Assembly (NCBI GenBank): GCA_002422315.1
Contig: DIUJ01000045.1
Span: 9,740-73,739 of the forward strand
Direction of reading: 5' to 3'
Origin: Bacteroidetes bacterium UBA6161
GTDB lineage: Bacteria; Bacteroidota; Bacteroidia; NS11-12g; UBA955
DNA: 64,000 nt
Shown here: piece by piece, positions 7,863-15,607 of the stretch
How positions within the stretch are numbered: position 1 is the first letter of the stretch
Layout of the letters: each line of letters starts with the position of its first letter
Translations under genes and position numbers: made by a program
Notes under the pieces: generated by a model
Told to the model about the DNA's origin: nothing
The model's input: only the letters and a program-made list of their open reading frames with translations
Database searches by the model: none

Positions 7863-10067
7863 ATGAAACTTTCTACTCTATTTTTGGCAGTAGCTTTATT
7901 TTTTGGAGCGCTGCTTCATACGCAAGCAGAAGATACTTTGAAAGTCAGCACCCACAACAGAACCCACCTAAAATGGTACGGGGGCTACAAGCAAACAGAT
8001 TTTTTTCCTACTAAGGGAAAAGAGTTTAGGGCTGTAAACATGCGTTATACCATTGGTTGTCCAGATAAAGGGTGTAGCGAGTGGGATTATACTACAAACA
8101 TATTGGTAAACCACAAAACAGGAAACAAAGATTCAACACTTATACAACGTTCTTCTTTGTATAGACAAAGTACCGCAGTAGACTCTTTTAGGGCTGTGCT
8201 AAATCCTTATTTTGATTCTGTAGTTAGCGCTGGGGTAGGTTCTAAAGTGGAAAAAGCTTCTGTGAAACTCTATTTTTACAACGATAGCTTGTTGGCTACC
8301 ACTATTACCGATAGCCTCGAAGTTTGGCCTCAGGGATGGTCCTACACCATAGTAGATGGGGTAAAAACCGATTCGAGTTTTATAAATGCCGATACGATTT
8401 TTTATGCAAAAAAATGGCCTTTTTACAATGTTTTTGACCAAATAATAAAGTATGAAATAGGAAGATTGATTACTCCCTACGCAGGTGGATTTACCAAAAC
8501 TTGGCAACAAGTACATTATTTTGATGTAACAGATTATGCCATGCTTTTACAAGACTCCGTAGAAATTGAAGTGTTTTTTTCAGGTTACCAAGATGGCTTT
8601 ACGGTAAGTCTGGATTTTGATTTTATAGAAGGTAAAGCACCAAGAAAAGTTAAAGAGATTGTACAATTGTACCGAGGTTCTTTTCCTTATGGAACGCCAA
8701 ACAATTCCATAGAAAATTATTTGCCAGAAAGAAAATTATTTTTTGATGCCCAAAATAAAAGCGCAAAATTTATTGTGATTCAAACTGGACATGGCTTTGG
8801 CGGCAACGAAAATTGTGCAGAGTTTTGCCCTAAATATCACTATGTAAAAGTAAACGGGCAAGAAAAATTCCGCAGCTTGGTATGGCGCGACAACTGTGGT
8901 CTAAATGCAATGTTTCCTCAGCCTGGCACTTGGCTTTATGATAGGGCAAACTGGTGTCCTGGAGACTTAGTAAAACCTTTTGAGTATGAACTTACAGACT
9001 TCTTAACTCCTGGTGATTCTTTTTCTTTGGACCTAGATATAGAGCCATTTACAAACAACGGAAACAATTCTTGCAGCTACATAATCGCAGGGCAAGTGGT
9101 TTTTTATGAAGAACCAAAAATACTTACCGATATAGGCATTATAGAAGTAGTAGCTCCAAACAAAGATTTTAGATTCAATAGACAAAATCCAAATTGTTTT
9201 GCTCCTATCATTAGAGTAAAAAACTTTGGGAATAAAGAAGTTTCTTCTATAGAATTTACTTATGGTGTAACTGGTGGTAAAAAGGAAACCCATACTTGGC
9301 AAGGATTGGTAAAAATAGGAGAAGAAAAAGACATAGAACTATGGCAACCTCAGTGGAGCTCCTCTAATACAGATAGACAGTTTGAATGTGAGATTAGCAA
9401 AGTGAATGGTTACGAAAGCGACATGAACCCGCAAAACAACATGCTTAGTTCTTCTTTTAACCTAACTCCAACCTTTCCAAACAAAATAATTGTTCAGATA
9501 AGAACCAATAATTTCCCAGATGATAATACCTTGAAAATTGTAAATAGCGATGGCAAGGTGTATTTCGACAAGAAATATCCAACAGGAAACACCTTATACC
9601 GCGACACGATAAGTCTTCCTTCTGGCTGTTTCCGGTTTACTATAGACGATAAAAATAAAAATGGTCTTGGTTTTTGGGCTTTTAGCGCAGGCGGAACAGG
9701 CAGCCTGCAACTAAGAGGACCAAACTCTGAACTCTTACAAAATATTGCCCCCGACTTTGGAACCTCGGTAGAAAGGTATTTTATGGTTGGTTATGCGATG
9801 GATGTGCATCAAATACAATCATCTCTAGACTTAGATGTGCAGGTATACCCAAATCCTAGCAACGGGAACCTAGTGGTGGATTATGCCAACTTGAAAGAAA
9901 AGATTACCCAATTGGAATTGTTTAATACAACGGGGTCTGCCATTGCTTTTCAATCAAGCCATTCAGGTTCTGAAATTAGACTTAAGACGAATGCTGCAAA
10001 GGGAATATATTTCTTACATATACACACAGAATCACAAAAAGTTGTGAAAAAAGTGCTTATTGAATAA
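7863..10067 (+). CDS. Secreted PNGase F-like amidase with T9SS type A signal
   Basis: Starting at the ATG at 7863 gives 734 residues and a clean signal peptide (MKLSTLFLAVALFFGALLHTQA). The first ~430 residues match the two-domain PNGase F fold (peptide-N-glycosidase F, which removes N-glycans from glycoproteins). CPDKGCSEWD places Asp75 at the catalytic Asp60 of the Elizabethkingia enzyme, and GGNENCAEFC places a Glu at its Glu206. The third functional acid, Glu118, has no obvious equivalent. The TWLYDRANWCPGD and TNNGNNSC segments are also typical. A ~200-residue insert and a propeptide-like region follow. The last ~80 residues (VYPNPSNGNLVVDY...KKVLIE) are a type A sorting domain for type IX secretion. 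Upstream TTG/ATG codons at 7821 and 7839 are possible but would bury the signal peptide. Confidence 0.8.
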   Translation: MKLSTLFLAVALFFGALLHTQAEDTLKVSTHNRTHLKWYGGYKQTDFFPTKGKEFRAVNMRYTIGCPDKGCSEWDYTTNILVNHKTGNKDSTLIQRSSLYRQSTAVDSFRAVLNPYFDSVVSAGVGSKVEKASVKLYFYNDSLLATTITDSLEVWPQGWSYTIVDGVKTDSSFINADTIFYAKKWPFYNVFDQIIKYEIGRLITPYAGGFTKTWQQVHYFDVTDYAMLLQDSVEIEVFFSGYQDGFTVSLDFDFIEGKAPRKVKEIVQLYRGSFPYGTPNNSIENYLPERKLFFDAQNKSAKFIVIQTGHGFGGNENCAEFCPKYHYVKVNGQEKFRSLVWRDNCGLNAMFPQPGTWLYDRANWCPGDLVKPFEYELTDFLTPGDSFSLDLDIEPFTNNGNNSCSYIIAGQVVFYEEPKILTDIGIIEVVAPNKDFRFNRQNPNCFAPIIRVKNFGNKEVSSIEFTYGVTGGKKETHTWQGLVKIGEEKDIELWQPQWSSSNTDRQFECEISKVNGYESDMNPQNNMLSSSFNLTPTFPNKIIVQIRTNNFPDDNTLKIVNSDGKVYFDKKYPTGNTLYRDTISLPSGCFRFTIDDKNKNGLGFWAFSAGGTGSLQLRGPNSELLQNIAPDFGTSVERYFMVGYAMDVHQIQSSLDLDVQVYPNPSNGNLVVDYANLKEKITQLELFNTTGSAIAFQSSHSGSEIRLKTNAAKGIYFLHIHTESQKVVKKVLIE

Positions 10068-10151
10068 GTCTTGGAACCTTTTGAACAATTAGTTTACTCC
10101 TGCTTTTTGCGGAGTTGAACAGAATAAAGGTGTTAAAGATTCTATTTTTTC

Positions 10152-10159
10152 TATCTTTG
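10152..10159 (+). promoter_or_regulatory. TAnnTTTG promoter box for superoxide dismutase
   Basis: TATCTTTG lies 22 bases before the ATG at 10182. Confidence 0.5.
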
Positions 10160-10181
10160 ACATGTATAAAAATCGAATAGA

Positions 10182-10943
10182 ATGAACAAAAAAAATAGCA
10201 GAAGAGAATTTGTAAAAACTACTGCAATAGCAGGTTTGGGTTTAAGTGCCTTTGGCACTATGGGTGCAAGCGGTATATTGCAGTCATGCAAAAGTATAGG
10301 AAAAACATCTTCAGGGCCATTGCAAGTTGGGTTGTCTCAGCAAGCCTTGCCTTATGACTTTGCAGCTTTGGAACCTGTAATTGATTCTATGACCATGGAA
10401 ATACACTATGGCAAACATGCTGCTGCGTATGCAAAAAACTATAAAGAAGCATACGAAGCAGAAGTGAAAGAAACCCAAAACACCCTGCAAATTTTGTCAA
10501 CGGTCTCTGTCTATTCTTCTAAAATGCGCAACAACTGCGGTGGACATTACAATCATGAACTTTTTTGGAAGTGCATGCAGCCCGCTTCAGAAAACAATCA
10601 ACCTTCTGCAAAAATGACCAAATTATTGACAGAAGCATTTGGTACTATGGAGGCATTTAAAACCGAATTTGAAAATGCAGCAAAAACAAGATTTGGATCG
10701 GGTTGGGCATGGTTGGTATTGGATGAACAAAAGAAACTTAAAATAGGTTCAACTCCAAATCAAGATAATCCATTGATGGATGTATCTGCTTTTAAAGGAA
10801 CTCCTTTACTTGGATTGGATGTGTGGGAACATGCTTACTATCTAAAATACCAAAACAAAAGACCTGAATATGTCTCAGGATTTTGGAAAATTGTAAATTG
10901 GGGATTTGTAGAAAAACTACACGATTCGTATACTGCTAAATAG
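10182..10943 (+). CDS. Tat-exported Mn-type superoxide dismutase
   Basis: The protein has 253 residues against ~200 for cytoplasmic enzymes. The extra N-terminus is a twin-arginine signal (SRREFVKTTAIAGLGLSAFG), and an LQSC sequence could be a lipobox. The metal ligands are all present: His in MEIHYGKH, His in CGGHYNHELFW, and Asp and His in DVWEHAYYLKYQ. The active-site Tyr (AAAYAKN) is kept. The GGH and STPNQDNPLM signatures favour Mn (or cambialistic) over Fe. The second His of the usual KHH is Ala here. It should convert superoxide to peroxide outside the cytoplasm. tatA, of the same export route, is at 24347 but not linked. Confidence 0.92.
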   Translation: MNKKNSRREFVKTTAIAGLGLSAFGTMGASGILQSCKSIGKTSSGPLQVGLSQQALPYDFAALEPVIDSMTMEIHYGKHAAAYAKNYKEAYEAEVKETQNTLQILSTVSVYSSKMRNNCGGHYNHELFWKCMQPASENNQPSAKMTKLLTEAFGTMEAFKTEFENAAKTRFGSGWAWLVLDEQKKLKIGSTPNQDNPLMDVSAFKGTPLLGLDVWEHAYYLKYQNKRPEYVSGFWKIVNWGFVEKLHDSYTAK

Positions 10944-10949
10944 CCGATT

Positions 10950-10970
10950 CTCCTTTGATATAGGAGTTTC
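10950..10970 (+). terminator. Weak hairpin after superoxide dismutase
   Basis: CTCCT (10950-10954) pairs with AGGAG (10962-10966), followed by TTTC. The stem is short and the T-run poor, so this is a tentative call. Confidence 0.35.
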
Positions 10971-11222
10971 TCAATCAATCGAGAAGTAAACTTACAAGTT
11001 TTTAAAACGAGGTATGGAGTGCGCATCCTTAATTTTTTTGCCAACAAGATTGTAATTTGGAAATGTGATGATGCAATGATTTGATTATTTGGGAAAATTG
11101 CACTCTGTGAAATCCTTTAACTTACAATGAGTTTGCCACAGCATCCGATAAATCCTTGATTCAGATAATGGGGTGCCTTTTAATCGGTATCTAATTTCTC
11201 CGAAGGAGAAAAATATCCATAG

Positions 11223-11242
11223 CCCCGGGTTTTAACCCGGGG
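11223..11242. repeat. REP-like palindrome with TTTTAA loop
   Basis: CCCCGGG-TTTTAA-CCCGGGG is a perfect 7-bp stem with a TTTTAA loop, preceded by CATAG. It has the same layout as 36508-36527, so the two belong to one dispersed palindrome family. Confidence 0.7.
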
Positions 11243-11356
11243 TATACAATGAAAACGGAATGATGTTTTTTGGCATTTTTTTTGCCTTTCCCTGCAAAAA
11301 AGATGACAAAAACATTAGTAGAAATAGGGTTTATATCGTATAGGTTATTACCTATT

Positions 11357-11430
11357 TATAAGGTTTTGACAGCCGAGAAACCCAAACCTTATAGGTTTTG
11401 ACAACAGAGAAAAAGAAACCTTATAGGTTT
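11357..11430. repeat. Tandem AAACCTTATAGGTTT repeat (three partial units)
   Basis: Units near 11357, 11384 and 11415 share (A)TATAAGGTTTTGACA or AAACCTTATAGGTTT followed by a GACAnCnGAGAAA spacer, period ~31 bp. Each core is itself nearly palindromic. It sits directly after the stop of the BASS transporter gene on the minus strand. Confidence 0.6.
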
Positions 11431-11441
11431 ATAAGCATTAG

Positions 11442-12365
11442 TTATTGTTTTTCGTTAAAATCTGCTTTTAAATTTTGTTTCATTTTCCACCTAAAGAAAA
11501 TATTTTTAAGTAGATAAGCAAACAAAAAAGTAGAAATAAAGGTGAGCATAGCATATACCATTGCTGGTTTTTCCATGTCGTGATTGTCTAGCAAAACCCC
11601 AGAAATAAGTAAGGCAAGAGCGGTGTTTTGTAGTCCAACTTCTATTAAAATAGTAATTCTATTTTTAAGTTTTAAGAAGAAAATAGAACTAAAAATGAAT
11701 CCTAATAACATTCCAGAGATATTTAGTAGAAGAGAAGGTACTGCAAGTTCTACAGTTTCTTCAAATGTAAGCCCAGTTCCTCCACTCTCTTTACCTGCAA
11801 ATATTTTTACCGCAAATACTATAAAGAGTAAGGTTGGGAGAATATATCGCAAAGCAGGTTGAATTCTTTTAGTTAGGGTTTTGTATTTTGCCCTAAGCGC
11901 TACTCCTACAATAGCTGGCAGAAGAGTAACTAAAAAAATAGAAACAGTAGTTTCTAAAAAAGGAAGCTTGATCATTTCTCCATGGGAAACATAATAGTCC
12001 AAAGCTAAGTTTGTAAAAACTGGAATGGTAAAAATGGTAATTACAGAATTTAAGACAGTAAGTGAAATGGAAAGTGCTACATTGCCTCGTAGCATAAAAG
12101 TAACCAAATTGGAAGTTACCCCTCCTGGACAAAATGAAATAACAAGAAAACCAACTTTTAAAATAGGATCAAAATTAAAATATCCCATAATATACCAGGC
12201 CAAAACGGGGAGTAGAATGATTTGTGAGAGTAAACCTATGGTTAAAGACCCTGGGTTTACAAGCAGGTTTTTAAAATCATTCCTCGTTAAGGTAAGACCT
12301 AAACTAAAAGTAATCAAAGCCAAAACCAAGTTGACAAGAATATCGATATGCTGAGGGGAAAACAT
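11442..12365 (-). CDS. Bile acid:sodium symporter (BASS) family transporter
   Basis: The 307 residues are mostly membrane-spanning, with about nine to ten hydrophobic segments. Family features are the early LGLTLTRNDFKNLLVNPGSLTIGLLSQI, the SFCPGGVTSNLVTFMLRGNVALSISLT segment (the sodium-site crossover region) and EVGLQNTALALLI. BASS proteins cotransport organic anions such as bile acids, pantoate or pyruvate with Na+; the substrate cannot be told here. It lies 25 bases downstream of the LysE-type exporter on the same strand and is probably cotranscribed with it. Confidence 0.88.
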   Translation of the reverse strand: MFSPQHIDILVNLVLALITFSLGLTLTRNDFKNLLVNPGSLTIGLLSQIILLPVLAWYIMGYFNFDPILKVGFLVISFCPGGVTSNLVTFMLRGNVALSISLTVLNSVITIFTIPVFTNLALDYYVSHGEMIKLPFLETTVSIFLVTLLPAIVGVALRAKYKTLTKRIQPALRYILPTLLFIVFAVKIFAGKESGGTGLTFEETVELAVPSLLLNISGMLLGFIFSSIFFLKLKNRITILIEVGLQNTALALLISGVLLDNHDMEKPAMVYAMLTFISTFLFAYLLKNIFFRWKMKQNLKADFNEKQ

Positions 12366-12390
12366 AAAAGGGTTGGTTTGGAGAGATTAT

Positions 12391-13035
12391 TTAAAGAAGC
12401 AATTTAACAAAAGTAAAGATGAAAAACAAGCCTATGAGTATAAAAATAACACCAAAGTATCGATTTACAAAATAGAATATTCTAGGACTGATTTTTTTGC
12501 CAATAAAATTAGATAGATATACTTTTAAAACATCCATTAAAAAGATACTCATTAGGATTCCTAAGATATTTAAAGATAGGTCTTTTTGAATGTTTATAGA
12601 GCTTTCGTACTTAAGCGCAACAGTACTCAATAGGTTAAACCAAAGTATAAAAGTAAAAGGGTTTACAAGATTTAGCAAAAATCCACTCCAAAGATTTTTT
12701 CCTTTTACTGTAGATTGGGAATAGCTTAGCAAAAAAGCCTTATATTTATGAAATGTAGATTTCAAGCCTATTGCTATCATTGCCAAGGCAGCAACCATAC
12801 TGTATATTTTCTGAAACAAGGGGTGGTTTATAATGTCGCTAAGGCCATATATGAGTAATGCTACTACTAGTAAATCGCTTATTACTACTCCTGTAGCCAA
12901 CCAAATACCTTTGCGGAACCCTTCTTTCATCCCTACGTTTATAAGCTTAAAAAATGCAGGACCAAAGAGCAACAAGGAGATTAAAACTCCTTGCCATAAG
13001 CCTGTAAATAAAGGATACAATGTATTGCTCAGCAT
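12391..13035 (-). CDS. LysE family translocator
   Basis: The 214 residues have six hydrophobic segments. The LysE/RhtB pattern is visible: an early WQGVLISLLLFGPAFFKLINVGMKEGFRKG, and the conserved LLNLVNPFTFILWFNLLSTVA. The family exports amino acids and related solutes. The usual G-P-(D/N) of LysE appears here as FGPAFF, a common Bacteroidota variant. It is the first gene of a likely two-gene unit with the BASS transporter. Substrate unknown. Confidence 0.82.
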   Translation of the reverse strand: MLSNTLYPLFTGLWQGVLISLLLFGPAFFKLINVGMKEGFRKGIWLATGVVISDLLVVALLIYGLSDIINHPLFQKIYSMVAALAMIAIGLKSTFHKYKAFLLSYSQSTVKGKNLWSGFLLNLVNPFTFILWFNLLSTVALKYESSINIQKDLSLNILGILMSIFLMDVLKVYLSNFIGKKISPRIFYFVNRYFGVIFILIGLFFIFTFVKLLL

Positions 13036-13129
13036 TTCGATTATTAGTTTGTAAATTACTACTTTTTAAATCATTTATAAAAGTAAAATTTATGTGATTT
13101 TTATCATTTAGAAGTGCCACTATATTGCC

Positions 13130-13137
13130 TAAATTTG
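13130..13137 (+). promoter_or_regulatory. TAnnTTTG promoter box for OsmC-like gene
   Basis: TAAATTTG lies 19 bases before the ATG at 13157. Confidence 0.5.
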
Positions 13138-13156
13138 TGTATTAATAATTAGAATT

Positions 13157-13564
13157 ATGACCACTCACAGTTTGGTATTAAGCCACACAGATGGCTTGGA
13201 ATTTAAAACACAGATAAATGGAATGGATTTAATATTGGATGGGTCTGCAACCAATCCAGGAATAGGTCCTAAAAAATTGCTTTTGGCCGCACTTGCCGGT
13301 TGTACGGCTATGGATGTGGTTTCTATTTTGGAAAAAATGAAAGTAGAATTTTCGGATTTTTCTATCCTTGTAGAGGCTCCTCTAACAGAAGAACATCCTA
13401 AAATTTATTCGGCCTACACCCTCGTGTATTATATAAAGGTGGACAAACAAAATGAAGAGAAGGTTTTAAAAGCAGTAAACCTATCTAAAGAAAAATATTG
13501 CGGAGTAAGTGCTATGTTGTCTGCTTCTGCACCCATTAAGTTTACTATAAAGTATCTTCCCTAA
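13157..13564 (+). CDS. OsmC family protein
   Basis: A 135-residue cytoplasmic protein with the two family cysteines: AALAGCTAMDVVSILEKM and KYCGVSAML. In OsmC/Ohr enzymes these two reduce organic hydroperoxides, while YhfA-type members with the same residues have unclear roles. The short length and the GPKKLLLAALAGCTAMD segment favour the OsmC/YhfA branch over Ohr. It is monocistronic and its stop is two bases from the stop of the convergent DUF1684 gene. Confidence 0.88.
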   Translation: MTTHSLVLSHTDGLEFKTQINGMDLILDGSATNPGIGPKKLLLAALAGCTAMDVVSILEKMKVEFSDFSILVEAPLTEEHPKIYSAYTLVYYIKVDKQNEEKVLKAVNLSKEKYCGVSAMLSASAPIKFTIKYLP

Positions 13565-13566
13565 GT

Positions 13567-14160
13567 TTACTTGTAAGGATATATTTTTTCCCCTGCCAAA
13601 ATCTCCACTTCCAAATGGTTTTCTGACGGAACTAATGGACAAGAAAACTTGTCGTTGTAGTGGCAATAGGGATTAAAGGCTTTGTTAAAATCCAAGACTA
13701 TGGTATTGAATGTGTCACTTGGTTTTTCCATTTCTATATACCGCCCGCCTCCATAGGTTAGCGCGTTATTTGTAAGGTCTTTGAATGGTAAAAATAGTAC
13801 ATTCTCTTCATCGGTTTTTATATAAGCCCAAAGTACACATTCTTTTTCTTGTATTTTAAATGTCAATTTATAAGCTTTGTAATACAGCGGTTTTCTTTCT
13901 GTAGTGGTTTCTAATTGTATCAGTTCAGGTTCAGACTGTTTCACCGCTTTTGCTTCTACAGCATAGTGGTTGTCAGGTTTAAAATAGTCTAGTCCTTTAA
14001 AGTTTTTTTTCTCATAAAAAGGAGAGTTTCTTGAAGAATTCATATTGACATGAATTTGCGCTCTATATGTTTCTATTTCCTCCGTATAGGCGCTATTGCT
14101 GTGGTTGGAACAAGCACTAAAAACAGAGAACAACATGAACAAAAAAACAATTTTATGCAT
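13567..14160 (-). CDS. DUF1684 lipoprotein
   Basis: 197 residues. The N-terminus MHKIVFLFMLFSVFSAC is a lipoprotein signal with Cys17 as the probable lipid site. The C-terminal half carries the DUF1684 hallmarks GGGRYIE, VLDFNKAFNPYCHYNDKFSCPLVPSENHLEVEILAGE. The family has no established activity. Its start overlaps the stop of the SLC13 carrier by 8 bases, so it is the last gene of an operon with the carrier and the LysM protein. Confidence 0.85.
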   Translation of the reverse strand: MHKIVFLFMLFSVFSACSNHSNSAYTEEIETYRAQIHVNMNSSRNSPFYEKKNFKGLDYFKPDNHYAVEAKAVKQSEPELIQLETTTERKPLYYKAYKLTFKIQEKECVLWAYIKTDEENVLFLPFKDLTNNALTYGGGRYIEMEKPSDTFNTIVLDFNKAFNPYCHYNDKFSCPLVPSENHLEVEILAGEKIYPYK

Positions 14161-15604
14161 ACATTAGTTTGAGTAAAAAGAACAACAAAGTTAAGAGAAC
14201 TATAGATACAATATTTAGCCAAAATCCTGTTTTAACCATAGTTTTTAAGGAAACTAACTTAGAGGAGTATACAACAGCATTGGGAGGAGTAGAAATAGGC
14301 AACATAAATGCTAGACTAGAACCAAAGGTCACAGGGATTCCTAATACCAAAGGATTTGTAATACCAAAGGATGCAGAGATAGCAATTACTACAGGGATTA
14401 GAATGGTAATAAGAGCAACATTGCTCATAATTTCTGTTGCAAAAACCGAGATAAGAATTAGGAATAAAGCTACAATAGCCCAATAGCTTAGAGGAATAGA
14501 ACTAGAGGCTTCTTGAATAAATTGTACAAATCCAGCTTTTTCAAGCCCTAATGCCAAAGACATACCACCGCCAAACATAAACAAAATAGGCCAAGCAATT
14601 TTTTTCATGTCTTTCCAATGCATTAGGCCCCCTGTTTTCAAAGGCGGCCCTTGGGGAATAAGAAAGGTAAGCAATGCAAAAAATACAGCAATGCCTGCAT
14701 CTGTTAACTTAAAATCCAATTGAAAGTGTGACAAAATAAAATTCAAGGGTCCTTGGAAAATCCAACAAAATGCAGCAGAAACAAAAACAAAAAGGGTTCG
14801 GATTTGTACTTTGCTGAGCGGGCCAATTTCTCTCTTTCGGGATTCTATAAATTCGTCTAACCCTTTTATGGGTTGAGAGGGCAACACAAACAATACTTTA
14901 GTGAACAACTGATTTGTTATCCAGATTAAGAGTAACGAGAATGGCAGTCCTACTATCATCCACTCTAGGAAATCAGGTGAATAACCAAAACGCTCTTCCA
15001 AAAAAGATTTTAAAACCATGTTGGGAGGGGTGCCAATAATAGTGGCTATCCCTCCAATATTTGCTCCATAAGCTATTCCAAGCATGCTGCCTATAGCTAT
15101 TTTTTTGGAAACCTCTCTTGGGCTTAGTTCATCCACCAAATTAAAAATGCTTATTGCAATGGGAAGCATCATAATTGCTGTAGCAGTATTGCTTATCCAC
15201 ATACTTATAAAATAGGAAGCATACATTACTCCGCCTATTACGGCGGCAGGGGTTTTTCCCGCCCTTTTCAGTATTTCTAAGGCTATGATTTCATGTATTT
15301 TGTATTTCTCAAGAGAAAGACCCAATACAAATCCTCCCCAAAATAAAAGGATTATAGAGGAATAATAGTTTGGTATAATTTCTTGAAAAGGACTTACCCC
15401 TAAAATAGGCAAAATCAACAAGGGTAAAAATGAAGTTACTGCAATAGGAATGCTTTCCGTTGTCCACCAATAAATAATCCAAAAGGCTAACCCAATTACG
15501 GAAATCAAGGAGCTATGTGAAGGGGAAAGAAAAGAGAATAAAAATAAAATTAAGAATACAAAGGGTCCAAGTAGGATTGTTTTAAACTTTGTATTTTTAA
15601 ACAT
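14153..15604 (-). CDS. SLC13/DASS family anion:Na+ symporter
   Basis: 483 residues with about a dozen hydrophobic segments. DASS features are WWTTESIPIAVTSFLPLLILPILG, the SNTATAIMMLPIA motif and its inverted partner EIMSNVALITILIPVV, plus AYGANIGGIATIIGTPPNMVL and MLPISTPPNAVVYSS. The paired SNT/TPPN-type motifs make the substrate and sodium sites of this inner-membrane family, whose substrates are dicarboxylates, citrate or sulfate. The substrate is not predictable. It lies three bases after the LysM protein and overlaps the DUF1684 gene, so the three are one operon. Confidence 0.92.
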   Translation of the reverse strand: MFKNTKFKTILLGPFVFLILFLFSFLSPSHSSLISVIGLAFWIIYWWTTESIPIAVTSFLPLLILPILGVSPFQEIIPNYYSSIILLFWGGFVLGLSLEKYKIHEIIALEILKRAGKTPAAVIGGVMYASYFISMWISNTATAIMMLPIAISIFNLVDELSPREVSKKIAIGSMLGIAYGANIGGIATIIGTPPNMVLKSFLEERFGYSPDFLEWMIVGLPFSLLLIWITNQLFTKVLFVLPSQPIKGLDEFIESRKREIGPLSKVQIRTLFVFVSAAFCWIFQGPLNFILSHFQLDFKLTDAGIAVFFALLTFLIPQGPPLKTGGLMHWKDMKKIAWPILFMFGGGMSLALGLEKAGFVQFIQEASSSIPLSYWAIVALFLILISVFATEIMSNVALITILIPVVIAISASFGITNPLVLGIPVTFGSSLAFMLPISTPPNAVVYSSKLVSLKTMVKTGFWLNIVSIVLLTLLFFLLKLMYA

Positions 15605-15607
15605 AGA

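Larger units (their letters stand above)
10944..11441. other. Intergenic repeat-rich region
   Basis: About 500 bases between convergent genes contain no credible gene. From the left they hold the weak hairpin after sod, a stretch at 10995-11060 similar to ~930-1000, a REP-like palindrome at 11223-11242 and an ~31-bp tandem repeat at 11357-11430. Confidence 0.6.

Noticed and set aside
11357..11430. Possible short CRISPR array
   Set aside because: Only three partial units; the spacers resemble each other (GACAnCnGAGAAA), and there are no cas genes.
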